Shown: piece after piece, positions 24,364-39,300 of the stretch
How the letters are laid out: each line of letters opens with the position of its first letter
How positions within the stretch are numbered: position 1 is the stretch's first letter
The notes under the pieces: model-generated
Told to the model about the DNA's origin: nothing
What the model saw: only the letters and a program-made list of their open reading frames with translations
Database searches by the model: none
Translations under genes and position numbers: made by a program
Assembly (NCBI RefSeq): GCF_037975245.1
Contig: NC_092567.1
Location: 13,904,876 to 13,968,875 of the forward strand
DNA: 64,000 nucleotides
From: Apostichopus japonicus
Taxonomy: Eukaryota > Echinodermata > Holothuroidea > Aspidochirotida > Stichopodidae
Direction: 5' to 3'

Positions 24364-27300
24364 CTGTGAATTAAACAAGTACAGATATTCCATTAAACTA
24401 CAATCAATCACAATTAAGGGACCTATCACAATATAGATACATTAAACAATTGGTAAATATGATTGGATGTATGTTGAATCTGGGCAGTTCCGTAAACTCG
24501 GACGTACATTTCGTATAGTTTATTGGTTCATATCTAAATGAGTATTCATATGAGATAACTTTTAATTTGGACATTGTGTGTCATCTGCCCTCCATAAAAA
24601 ATAATGTGGGATTTTCATATTGTAACGTACCTCCCTCTGTTTCACAACTATAGTATTCTTACAACATCGCAGCATGTTCTGTAACTACGGAGGACAATTT
24701 ATCTCAATACTATACAGTACATTTATATAGTAGTCAACATAAACCTGACACCTACAGAGACTAAAAACTCTAGCCCTAAAATTTGGGGTAATATATAGTT
24801 GAAAGAAGCTCCATTTGTCAACAAAAAACATTTGAACCACGAACCAAAAAAGTTTGGTGAATCCCTGACAACTAAACTCCATGTTAAGAAAGGTTTACAT
24901 GATGAACTTAATAAACAACCAAGTCAATGCCACATTCATTCAAATTGGCACCACCGAGTTGGCATCAACAATTCTAAAATAAACCAAATATGAAATTCAT
25001 ATAATTTGCTACCATTGAATCAGGGCTAACTACATACCAAAAATTAGATTCATCCACGTTTTTTTCCACTTAGCTGAGCGGTACTACAAGATTTTGACCC
25101 ATGCTGACCTCAATGACCTTTGATCTTTAACAGCGTTAGTAGGTTTTGTACTCACCATGGGCAACTTACATACAATGTGTGAGACGTATTCAAGTTAACA
25201 CCATGTGAGCCTGGGTACGAAGTCTTTAGTACTGATCAATGTTGACGTTAATGACTTTTTACCTCTTTACAATCAATAAGGGTTACTCATATTGGGTAAT
25301 CTACATTCCACCTCTAAGTCTGTAAGTGCAAAGTTTACACTACTAAGTTAACCAGGAGCTATTGACTTCAAATGACCTTTGACCTTATGCTTAATCTCTG
25401 TGACAGACTACATTATATATCACTACACAGCAGGGCATTTATGCTTAATCTCTGTGACAGTCTACATAACAGGTCACTAAACAGCATGATATTTAGGCTT
25501 AACCTCTGTGACAGCCTTCATCACATATCAATTACACCGCAGGACATTTATGCTTAATCTCTGTGACAGTCTACATCACATATTACTACACAGCAGAACA
25601 TTTATGCTTAATCTCTGTGACAGTCTACATCACATATCACTTCACAGCAGGACATTTATGCTTAATCTCTGTGACAGTCTACATCACATGTCACTTCACA
25701 GCAGGACATTTATGCTTAATTAATCTCTGTGACAGTCTACATCACATATCACCATACAGCAGAACATTTATGCTTAATCTCTGTGACAGTCTACATCACA
25801 TATCACTTCACAGCAGGACATTTATGCTTAATCTCTGTGACAGTCTACATCACATACGGTATCACTGCACAGCAGGACATTCATGCTTAATCTCTGTGAC
25901 AGTCTACATCACATATCACTACACAGCAGGACATTTATGCTTAATCTCTGTGACAGTCTACATCACATATCAATACACAACAGGACATGCATCTTAATCT
26001 GTGACAGTCTACATCACATATCACTACACAGCAGAACATGTATGCTAAATCTCTGTGACAGTCTACATCACATATCACTGCACAACAGGACATTTATGCT
26101 TAATCTCTGTGACAGTCTACATCACATATCACTACACAACAGGACATGCATCTTAATCTGTGACAGTCTACATCACATATCACTACACAGCAGAACATGT
26201 ATGCTAAATCTCTGTGACAGTCGTAATCACATATCACTGCACAGCAGGACATTTATGCTTAATCTCTGTGACAGCTAGTCTGCATTACATATCACCGTCC
26301 ATCAGGACATGTTTGCTAAATCTCTGTGACAGTCTACATCACATATCACTGTTATATTTGAGTCATGTTTTATCTCAGCTTATCACGGTTAGCAAGTTGT
26401 GCTTGTCTATGTGTGATACCTTAGCATGTCACTGTACGAACATGGTTTCTATGTCTTTTCATTGCTGCATTGACTGTCATTTTGCTCGGATTATGAACTG
26501 CATAACATGTGATGTATTATCATTTTCACTGCCAGTAGGCCTAATTATGCTTGATTTATGTCATGTCTTAACAGATCACAAATGTGGGCCCAAATAGTTC
26601 AAAAAATAATGGGCCCCTCAAATTCGGGCCCAAAGAATGTGTCCCAAAATGCATTTGCGGTGGAAATAAAATTTGGGCAGACCTGGCCGAAAAAAGGGCG
26701 AGGAATTTTTAGACCCAGATTGCCCCAAAATTTAGGCCTACATGTACCGGCCAGCAATGAACTAACGATTCTAAACCAAATTTGGCTACAATCCAACTTC
26801 ATGTTGCGGAGTTATTGCAATGTAAAGATTTTTAGGTTTGGCTCTATAACCTCATTAATATTCATAAGGTCAGCGTCAAAACCAATAGGGCACACCTTCC
26901 CATTATAACACATCTACACATTGATTATGACAAATATCCATCACTCCATCACGGCGGACTTCAGCAAGCGTCACAGACGCACACAAACACACACTCACAC
27001 AAACTTGACTGCATAGGTTCCTTTGCTTCAAGCAAGGAACCGAAAAAATGAACGACATACAAAGAAATAAAAACAACAGAACATGATATTTAATAGTACA
27101 GTGAAGTTGTATACAACAAACACAGGGAGAAACCTATAATTTGGACAAACCTGCAGTTCCACTGTAATTTCCCAATCCAGACAGTCTGTAATTGTCACTT
27201 TCATCGTGGATCCGGAAGAAGTCAAACTTTGCGTAGTATGGAGCTCCATGTTTGTTCACCATATCGATCCGCAGTTGATAGTCACCTTGATTGGTGAGGT

Positions 27301-30300
27301 CATACAACTTATCATTTCCCAACCAAAACTCATGGTCCAGCTCACCAAAGCCTTCTTTATAGCTCGTCCAGTTGCGATAGAAGTCAACGGAACCATTAAC
27401 ACGACGTTGGAATACCTGTATATAATGTAAGAACGAAAGAATAATTCCAAATTATTTTCAATAACATTTCAATGTGAAAGTGCAGTTAACTTCTTTGTAG
27501 AACGAACCTAAGGAAGGATGACATGTGAATGAGCAGTAACATAATCTTCCAAATTAAATCCATTCTGAACTGTAATTCACCCATCTGTTAAGTCTGTCAG
27601 TCATATTATACATATACAATATATCGTCTACACTATAGGATGTCATACTAGACTTACCGTCCATCCTTCTCCATCAGTCATATTATACATATACAATATA
27701 TCTTCTATACTATAGGATGTCATACTAGACTTACCGTCCATCCTCCTCCGTCAGTCATATTATACATATACAATAAATCGTCTATACTATAGGATGTCAT
27801 ACTAGACTTACCGTCCGTCCTCCTCCGTCATTCATATTATACATATACAATATATCGTCTATACTATAGGATGTCATACTAGACTTACCGTCCGTCCTCC
27901 TCCGTCAGTCATATTAAAAAATATATCGTCTATACTACAGGATGTCATACTACACTGACCGTCCATCCTCCTCCGTCAGTCATATTATACATATACAATA
28001 TATCGTCTATACTACAGGATGTCATACTAGACTTACCGTCCGTCCTCCTCCGTCATTCATATTATACATATACAATATATCGTCTATACTATAGGATGTC
28101 ATACTAGACTTACCGTCCGTCCTCCTCCGTCAGTCATATTAAAAAATATATCGTCTATACTACAGGATGTCATACTACACTGACCGTCCATCCTCCTCCG
28201 TCAGTCATATTAAAAAATATATCGTCTATACTACAGGATGTCATACTACACTGACCGTCCATCCTCCTCCGTCAGTCATATTATACATATACAATATATC
28301 GTCTATACTACAGGATGTCATACTAGACTTACCGTCCGTCCTCCTCCGTCATTCATATTATACATATACAATATATCGTCTATACTATAGGATGTCATAC
28401 TAGACTGACCGTCCGTCCTCCTCCGTCAGTCATATTAAAAAATATATCGTCTATACTACAGGATGTCATACTACACTGACCGTCCATCCTCCTCCGTCAG
28501 TCATATTATACATATACAATATATCGTCTATACTACAGGATGTCATACTACACTTACCGTCCGTCCTCCTCCGTCAGTCATATTAAAAAATATATCGTCT
28601 ATACTACAGGATGTCATACTACACTGACCGTCCATCCTCCTCCGTCAGTCATATTAAACATATACAATATATCGTCTATACTATAGGATGTCATACTAGA
28701 CTCACCGTCCATCCTCCTCCGTCATTCATATTATACATATACAATATATCGTCTATACTATAGGATGTCATACTACACTTACCGTCCGTCCTCCTCCGTC
28801 AGTCATATTAAACATATACAATATATCGTCTATACTATAGGATGTCATACTAGACTTACCGTCCGTCCTCCTCCGTCAGTCCTATTATACATATACAATA
28901 TATCGTCTATACTATAGGATGTCATACTAGACTTACCGTCCATCCTCCTCCGTCAGTCATATTAAACATATACAATATATCGTCTATACTATAGGATGTC
29001 ATACTAGACTTACCGTCCGTCCTCCTCCGTCAGTCCTATTATACATATACAATATATCGTCTATACTATAGGATGTCATACTAGACTTACCGTCCATCCT
29101 CCTCAGTCGGTCACATTATACATATGCAATATATCGTCTATACTATAGGATGTCATACTAGACTTACCGTCCGTCCTCCTCCTTCAGTCATATTATACAT
29201 ATACAATATATCGTCTATACTATAGGATGTCATATTAGACTTACCGTCCATCCTCCTCCGTCAGTCATATTAAACAATATATCGTCTATACTATAGTATG
29301 TCATACTAGACTTACCGTCCATCCTCCTCCGTTAGTCATATTATACATATACAATATATCGTCTATACTATAGGATGTCATACTACACTTACCGTCCATC
29401 CTCCTCCGTCAGTCATATTAAACATATACAATATATCGTCTATACTATAGGATGTCATACTAGACTTACCGTCCATCCTCCTCCGTCAGTCATATTAAAC
29501 ATATACAATATATCGTCTATACTATAGGATGTCATACTAGACTCACCGTCCATCCTCCTCCGTCAGTCATATTAAACATATACAATATATCGTCTATACT
29601 ATAGGATGTCATACTAGACTACCGTCCATCCTCCTCCGTCAGTCCTATTATACATATATATACAATATATCGTCTATACTATAGGATGTCATTCTCATAA
29701 GCGTAGGAGCCCAAATAACATAGTCATTTTCCGTGTTAAAGTCCTTCCATATTGGTTATAATTTTGGGAAGTCGATACAATAATAATGATAATAATAACA
29801 ATAATATAAGCTTAACCATTAAAAAACACATTGCAAATTATTTTTCTTTCAGTAGGTGTCCGAAAAATTCTTAGCATATTGCCCGAATTTTCACAAAAAT
29901 ATTTGGTTGGGGGCTGCAGCCCCCCCCCCACAGCCCCCCGCCTCCTACGTCTATGGTCATACTAGACTTACCGTCCATCCTCCTCCGTCAGTCATGCTAC
30001 AGAAGACATCAAATGAATCCCCAGTCCAGTTAGTTGGTTTGATTGTGTAGATGCCATTGGTAGTAGAACCAGCATTGAAGACATCCAAGCAGTCTTTCAT
30101 CTAATAATAACATAACAAGTTACATAATAGCAAGCAGGCAATCCATGAAGTGACATATCTTATCTTATTATGGGTAATATATATATACACAATCATCCAG
30201 CTTTTTCTTTTTACTTTTATTGGAGTATTAAAATATGTGTAAAAGTAAGTTGGCCTGAAGTTTCGATCATAGCAGGAACTTCTTCAGAGGCTTAAAAAAA

Positions 30301-33300
30301 AAAAAAAACGTCAGGCCAGCTTACTTTTACACATTCTATTACACAGGCTTTCTAGTGGATAAGCAGTTTGCTAACAGTTTTATTTTATTTTGAGTATTAA
30401 AATAGCTAACAAAAATCCTACAGAACAATATGCTGAATGAGGAGAAACATTAACGTCACATGGAAGGTGGTTCCTCATCCTATATACAGTCCAGTGGACA
30501 GACATTTTGTTTGGGGGTAATTCAGGCAATCTGGAAACATTGATGCCTGGATACTTTGTGTCAAAATTGCAAATCTCTGACCATTCTAAGCTATTACAAA
30601 CAGAATGTTCTAATTGGCTGTACTGATAGTGTTGATGTTGCCAAGATTCATGGAATGTACTTTAAATGCCAATCACAACATCAAACCTTCTCTCCTACAA
30701 AGAGAGACATCGTAACCGAATAGTTTCATGGGTATCTTTACTATTTGGATGACAAATGGGGAAAAAATATCCCAATTTCAGTATTTTTTCCTTCTATTTA
30801 TTTACAGTATTCCAAGCTTATTTCTTTGCTGTTTCTGTGAGATCTCTCGTCTACACTGGAAGTGATAATTCCACAGCCAACATACAGTATTGTACAGCAA
30901 GGCAATATCATAATTGCTCATATCATCATCAAAATTTGAATCTTAAATCTTACTCCCCAAACACAATATTCTCTTACTTCAAAATTGTATTTAATTAAGT
31001 ATGTAATTCTCACCACAATAGAAGGATCATCACCAGTACCGGTAGTGGTTTGCTTTGGGGTGGTCTCCACTGATTCGCTGGCTATCGTTAAAACAAGAAA
31101 ACCAAAAATAATATCTCGTTTTGCTGACTCTTTACATCAGGTACGTTAATTTAGTGATATAAAATCATGCTGTACTATCTTAGTGTGCTCAAATTCGCGG
31201 TACTTCAGACAGATCCTTTTAGAGATCAGTTCTGATAAATACATACGTCCCATGACTTGTCTACCGTGCCAGCGTATTGACAAATTCTACCGTCAATTCC
31301 AAGTACAGTATGATGGTATAATGCCCTATACCATCCCTAGTTTACCGTATTATATAGAATACGGTAAACTAGGGATGGTTAGGATAGGATAGCTTTGATG
31401 AAGCTCTCGCTGATTTTGCTATCCTTCAGCTTCAGATTTTCATGGATGGTTTGACCAGATTCACCCAGAAATAGAGAGAATTATACTTGCAAAGGTCGGG
31501 AGAGTCTAACTGCTCGAAACAAGGAAAAAGTTCCCTTACTTACGGCATGTGTTGAAGTTTACCGTATTATTCCCCTGAACAGGTGCAATAAAGCACGAAA
31601 GTGTCTGGAGATACAAAACTGATGTTTACTCGATCACATGGCAATTTTGGCGGTTTCCGTTAAGGCTTTGTAGATTATAATTGGGATTGAAAAAGTGGTT
31701 ACAATTTGACTAACGAGGACAGCGACTACAGTGTATATCACAGTACGCGACTTAAGGGAGCCACAGGGAGTTACCGTACACAAACAAAACAAAGAGGGCA
31801 ATATACTGTCTTTGCGTGAAGTTAGGGTGGTATGGTGCTTACAGTGAACCATTGCATAATGTATCTATAATATTATAGGTCTAACAATACAGGCTAACCA
31901 TATAGTTTTTACAGATCTCTAGCTTTTAAGCTTTTAAGTTTTACAGCAATAAACAAGCTTTCTCGGGTTTCTAATGATCTGATTTTGCTCTCTTTACTGT
32001 ACATCCTTAAGATGTAATGTCAGAAATTTGTCGTTTGTCAATGTTATAAACACATTTCAGATCCAAAAAGTGTAACAAAAATCAATAAAAGACAACGTGG
32101 CAATGGTCTCAAAGAAAGAGGCTCAGATGAACTAGTAAGCATGAATCCTTCCTTCTTCCCTTGCATACCTAACATCTACATTAACTGTACCTTCCCTGAC
32201 AGTCGAGCCAGTTGTTTCACTGCTAGTAGTTTGCATTGTAGTGGTCTCCACAGGTTTGCTTGAGTACATATTGGTAGCTATCAGTAGGTCAAAATACAGA
32301 CAATAATATTGTCTCAAGAAGAGATGATTTTTACCATGAATTAGCAAAGACAATACAAATGAGGCCTAAGTGTTCAGTATGTGCGTATGATCACAAACGA
32401 GTCATATATGTACTTAAAGTGATGCAAATGAGAAGCTTCTTTATTTAATGTTACCTTGGCCCCTTTAGCCTCTATACCCACATATACTGCACGTCTATAG
32501 TTTGCAATGGTAGGTTCATTGGCAATGACGTGACGCCACCATAATCAACTTGTTCCAAAAGTTGCCTTTTCTTATGCTCATAACCATGTCTGAAATCACA
32601 AAATTGACCAGCAACAGATATGCATACACTGCCACACAAAATGGCCACCATCACACTACATACTTCTAATAGATCTTGATGTTTTATCAATTCTTAACAC
32701 AACAATGTCCTGTTCATAATTTAGGTTCCTGGCACAATTTACTGTAGCAAATTATGGTCACCACACGCTCACTGAATGTTGTTCCATAACAACTCCCTGG
32801 TTGTACTCAACGTGCATCAAGTATTCCATTTATTTGAACTATCACCAACGTTATGAAAGAAACTGACTAGGATAAACTTTGATAAGCTGAGACAATTACA
32901 ACACAAGAAACTAATTAAGGGGAATATCAAAGTGTAAGGGCCCTGCTTGGGTAAGTTTTGAGTCTTTAGTATTTAACACATCCTGTGATGGTTGTTCATT
33001 GTTGTAGTCTGAATCCAAGACATATCCATAAGATTGCCGTGGAATCTTGAGTTTGTTTTGCCGAAAGAATAAAACATATCCGACTTCCAATGGTTAATTA
33101 CTTATGAAAATTAGTAGTTAGAGATGAAGAACAATGTGATTGTAAATAAAACAAGAATATATTTTATTTTTATGTAACCCTGGTGTCATGAATGACACAG
33201 TGGGTTTGTTGTTTTCACTTGCTAGTAGAAGCAGTTTCTGTCAATAGTGTAGATAGTTTTAATTAAAAAGAGTAAACAGATACTTCCTGCCTCTGCTGAG

Positions 33301-36300
33301 TATATTGCAGATTAGTGATGGTTATTTTACTTTCACAAAGCCTTTTTGTATGTATCTTTGCTGCTTATCTCTCCTGAGATAAACTGTGCTTGCTAGACAA
33401 TAGCGCTTGTGGTTTATACCTGGGACAATAGTATTTAGAGTCACAGTGTATGGTGGGAAAGGGTTACAAAATAGCCCAGTGCTGGGGAAGGGAAGGCACA
33501 TGGTGACATGAATATTTATAAGGACTAATCCATCATGTAATTACTGACTGGTCATCATATTAGTTGGTCAACAGGATCATTGCTAGAAGTAACCAATAGG
33601 ATGTGGGGAAGCCATGTGGCCTAGAGTTGTTGTCACTTGTTGTCACATAGTTCTGGTAACATTGTATCTTGTTACAGTTTGAGTTCGTTTCTTCACCTGG
33701 AGAGAGCAAGACTTCTCTTGCTTGATCTATTGTACTTATAATATTTTTATTAAAGGAAAAAGTGTTGTATAAATAGCGAGTTTCGAAGATGTTCATCATG
33801 TAAAGTTATATTCTTAAATTATGATGAGGATGTCATATTAGTATCTTTGTGGCCACTGTTCCTGATCTTGCCGAGATGGTTACCATGGACTTTTCATATT
33901 TTACTTAATTGCTGTTCTTGGAGCCCACCTGTACTTTATATTTACCTAAGGAACCGGATTCTACCCCACCGTGCTGTAGATGTCACTCTAAACTATTTTA
34001 TTAAATTGTCATACCGTTTTGTAAATCGCTGGACTGCAGTATATTACCAAGTTTATTATGGAGCACACTGATGTACACCGGAACCTTAATTCGCGAAAAT
34101 GATTTTTCCGCGTTGAAGAAAGAAAGCGAGCAGTTCGCGACAGCACCAGTGTAAAACCAGATAAGTTTAAGTATTCCATTTATTGTAACGTTTGTCATGG
34201 CCATAGACAATAAGTTTAAGTTTTCTAAGTTCTAAATGCTCAGTGTATAGTACAGTGCACACTGTAACCTTACTATTGTTATTATTGTCTTTACCACCTG
34301 TGCTGCATCTTGATGTACAGTGTTCAGTACCACAGTAACCAGTATGTTCTATGTAACTGCAAGAATTAATATCTAAGAGTGTGGTCAAGTTGACATATTT
34401 TGTGATGTAAGATACTTTTGATTGTTTTGTGCCATTGATAGTCTTATAACATCCCCATTTCCCACGACTGGAGGATTGAAAATATAAGTAGTTCATGGTA
34501 CATTTCTTTGTGTTTTGTGTCTTTCATTGTAAACCTGTGTAGAACTGACTCAGCAGTTGTTTTGAATATATCAGCATTGAACCATTCGGACATGGAGACA
34601 ATTTTATCCTGTCTTGAAGCCTAGGCCCACTTGATACACATATTGCTGACCCATTGTCCTAATTACCTTGACCGAAGGAAAGGAGGGGTTACATTTATTA
34701 TCCGATTTGTGTCATATTTTTTTTCATAATTGAGTCTAACCCTGCAAATAGAATGAATTCCTCTCAAAGGTGAAAAGGTAATTACAAAACAATATGTTTC
34801 TATCTGTGTATTATTAGATGTTTGTGATATTTGAAATAATGTTATGGGAAATTAATAAAATAAATATCACATTTATTTGTGGTTGGCTGTTTCTTATATC
34901 TCTGGTTAAATATTAGAAGTTCATAATGGGCACACCATACAGTATATTTGACCTTGCTTTTCATAAAGAAGACATCAAATCGATTAAATAACCCTCGAAC
35001 CGCCTCAAACAAAAAATCCTTTCACAATCTTACCGGTATTAATGTCAATGACTATACAGTCCCTATTAAAGTCCTGCATGCAGCATCAAATGTAAACACA
35101 TAAAGTAATATATGTTGTTAGCTTACGTGATAGCTTGCTGGCATTGGATGTAACTTTGGTACAGATAATGTGAACAAAATATGATACTAATATCATTTAA
35201 CTTGACCGCAGAAACTGGCTGAAGGTCCCGAGAAATATGAAAAGAGCATTGTAAGGCGCAAGGAGAGGGAGGGGGGGGGGGGCAGCAACGGAAACCTCTA
35301 ATCACCATCAGATGTTATGTCGTCTGAGGATGGTCTAAGGAGTTAAACCCCTACCCTTTGAGAAATATTCAATGGAGGTTGCTTAAATGCACACGGTGTT
35401 ATAGTTTGGAAATTTTGAAATTTTTCAAACGCTTCAATTGTAACATACTTACATACTATATATGTGTATGTACATTAAATTAACGCATTTGTGTATGAGA
35501 GGGGGGGGGGGGGCTTATTTCCCTTGATTTTATTAGGGGAGTGATATAATTTTATGTGGTTACGCCCTTGATGAGGTCACCATGCCCTCACCACAGTCGA
35601 GGATTATGACATTTTTGTTCGAGAAAGAATAAGCCGACGCCTCCGGGCTGAGGACGGCCTTCAATAAATCGCCAAGCTCTTCCTAAATCGGTAAGGGACC
35701 CCCCCCCAGCCATCAACTTCCAAATCCTGTGCACGTCACTCGAGTGGATTTTTCCTAAACTGTAACGGTTGGTGTATAGATTTAGTTTACTGCTTCGTTG
35801 TTGAACTTACCTTCTTTTGTAACATGGTCGTTTGGTTTCGGTTCTGCCCCCGGGCATGGACCAGGATTGTAACGAGCAGCTGTTGAACAAGAATCACATG
35901 AAACATTACAGGAATAGTTACGATAAATTTATCAACAAGTTGTTTTTTATTTACACTCGGGATATTGTTCTTATACTTTTCTAAAGTGTGTATAATTCAT
36001 GTAATCGTTTTAAATTATTGAATCAAAATAAACAAAATTTCAAATAAAAATGAATTTCTTGTATGCTATGACAGGGAACTAAAGTAATTGCAAATAATTT
36101 TAAATGATGTTTTCAGTCCGAGAAGTAACCAGGTAATCCACCACCTTATTGCTGCAATAGATAGGTAAGCATACAGGGGGGGGGGGGTAGGAAGCTTCCA
36201 AAAAGTGGGCGGGGGGGACAACATCAGAGGGGCACTTTCTCATTCCATAACCACCATTCGTTATGCTATAAACCGATACACATGCCGGCCAATGGCCATA

Positions 36301-39300
36301 TCACTTAAATATATATGATGTGTTAGTATGCTATCAATACTGTTATGGTGCACATGACTCTATTAACCTACATCTGTACTTCTCTCCATCCATAATTTAG
36401 AACTTTCAACAACAAAAAATCCTCCTGTGTTCATTCCTTGAATAAAAGTCTTTAGCAACCTCGGTTAAATCCAAGTCATCGGTCTTAGATTTGTGTACAT
36501 TCAATAACATCAGACTGTTGTATCTCTTTTGTTACATTGTGCTTCTCAGATAAATCTTTAGAAGACGCTGTGTGGAGAACGATCTTTCAGCTGAAGCGGT
36601 ACTTAAAGTAGCCAACAAATATATATGAATGAGCTTTGAAAAGTAAGGGCTGGACATTTGTGTGTTCTGCTGTAGCAGAAATGATTGTGCTCATTGATGT
36701 AATTCTTTTCACATCAGGAAATTGCTGAAGTGAAAAGAATTCCTTAACAACCTAAGCTGTGCATCGAACTGCAGGAAATCAATGTCACTGGTGTTTTCCC
36801 AAGCTGATCTGATATCTTAAAGGCATTGAAGACTCGCCCCAAACCGCGTGCGGCCATCTGAAAAAGTTAAATTTCTGTTGCTTGCAAGTGACGTTTTGTT
36901 CGTGTCGCTACAAAATGCAGACAGTAATGAAACGTGATACCTTGTTATCTTTAGCTGGACCTGAGATGTCCATCGCTGTATCGTTTATACACTGTGTTGT
37001 GGGTATTGACTGCAGCTGTATGTACTGACTGTACACTAGTGTCTAATTACCGACGGTAGCAAGCTGTGTGTGTATTTTCAATGGTGGTGTCTAACACTTC
37101 TGTTACACCTCATTCGAAACTAGGTCAGATTACCGGCATTAGACGTTTTTTTTTTTCGTGCGAGCCTTTACACCCTTTAAAAGCTATGCCATTTGCTGCA
37201 TTAAAAATAATTTCCTCCGTATGGGTTAGTATTGTTTATACAACACCTAATTGTATTCTGGTCATTTGATTGGTCAATTGCTCGTTGATTGCATGCAAAA
37301 TCCGCTCTATTCCACTCTATGAAATAGAACCATGGGTTATACTTTTTTGGTAGCACTTTTTTTCAATGGTAAGAGAGCAGAGAAACCTGTCTGTTCAAAA
37401 CAATCTATTGCATGAGTGCATTTTACCCATCTTAATATAATATGTTGTATAAAACAAATCATGAATGGTTTCCATTCGTGCAATAGTGCAAATATTTCAT
37501 TCGTTGAAAGATGTTGCACTCATAACCATTCAGTATTTGTATAATATGACCCTGCAGTAATTCCAGTGAATCTCCTTTGTAGTTCAGCAAGGCATTCATC
37601 AATAGGGAAAGAATAGTATCCTAGTAGAATGAGCTGCAACATTGATTTTTTATTTATTGAGATTGTTTATTGTTAAATGTGCTACAAAATGATATGGGAT
37701 GCCATTTTAAATAGCATGTACAGACTAAAAATAAATAATTAATATAAAATATTAAAATAAACAAAGGCTTAAGATACTCCAAAAGACAGTTCTTTTTCAA
37801 AGGGGCACATTTTATTTGCCAGTAGGGCATATTTGCTATTTTGGAAACAAAGTTGGGCACGTGCCCCCTGTGCCCCCCCCCCTGACTCCTACCCCCTGTA
37901 AGCAGATCAAGGCTTATGTGTACACTTACTTCTTCTATATTGAGAAGCTTCAAAACTTTATTTATCTCATCATACAGGAAAATTTAGAGGGATATCTTCT
38001 ACTGGCTGAAGTTGTTCATTTTTCTGTATCCTTAGGGAAAACCCACACCCTCATAGGATGTTATAAGGTGACGATATGAATTTTTACAAAATGAAGTGGA
38101 ACTTTCTGAATGCATCTGGCAACAAAAGAGTCAATGATATGATCATGGCAATCCAACGGAAATGTTTTTTGCTTTTCTGGATGATTTTTAAGTAACGTAT
38201 CTACAGAGAAAAGTATTATTTCTACTTAAAAAAAAAACAGTTGCATTTTGTTGAAATTCTAAAAATGGCAGAGAACCTTGACAGCTAAGCGAGCATTACA
38301 ACTATATCAAGGATAAAGGAACAAGAAGATTATAATAGAAAAATAAAGGTTTTGAAAAACATTTGCCGGTATGACATCACAGACTACCCAATGTGATCCA
38401 TCCCAAGGAAGAATAAGGGGTTTGACCAGTCGAAATTGGTCCCATTCAATCGACCATATCATGAGTTAGGGAGAAGATTTTGAGATGGGATCCTTGACTG
38501 ACAATGTGCTCTAACTCTGCCCTTGTACAACTTGCTATTGCATTTCGTATGACTGTGGTGATTTAAATTACGAATTTGAATGAAGCGATAATTAACTATG
38601 ATGAAGTATTATTTATTTTATTTGAAAATAAAACATAGTTTCCATGTTAATATAAAGGGATATTCCGTTGGCAGACAAAAATACCCTTGTATTAAGAAGG
38701 AATATGTTGCAAGCTGACAAAAAATCGGAAAATTGACGTTTTGGCGAGATGTGTCTCGACAAAGATACATTTTCAGATTTTGAAAGATTTGGTATCATCT
38801 CGATACATCTCGAAAAAACGTCAATTGTCAACTTCTTTACATATTGGCGAGTTGTTGCATCTCATCAATATGTCTCTTTTACGCTTCCGTACATTTATTA
38901 CCACGCGTTCTACTCCAATAACAATAAGAAGTATAATGTGACGCCAAGCTGAAGTTGGCAAGGTGCCAGGAATAAGCAAAGACAATCGTAGCTTATCACT
39001 TTGAAATTTAAGTGCAAACACAATAACACTATACAAATCATATGTATGTAAATATATCACAGAAATAAAATTTAAATGTCAAGAACATATGGAATGAATG
39101 AAAATACATGTCCCACCAAATACATGCCATGTTTGTTCTTATATGAAATTACTTCCTCTCTATGTCAGTTGTTCACTTGCTCTTGTAATGTAGAAGGCAG
39201 TTCAATAAAATACCTGCTTGCTTTAACAATTGAGTTCTCTCATTTTTTGTATATTTACCAACGTATACCCATGAACGTTGTATGTTCCATACTGTAGGAT

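Noticed and set aside
25508-26278. Overlapping ORFs of 71-144 codons
   Set aside because: Products of the 54-bp satellite, whose period is a multiple of three.
28167-28403. Plus-strand ORF in the donor array
   Set aside because: Antisense reading of the 77-bp tandem units.
32472-32690. Minus-strand ORF with hydrophobic stretch as alternative first exon of the FReD gene
   Set aside because: No donor in a compatible phase; the exon at 41864-41954 fits phase and signal peptide features better.
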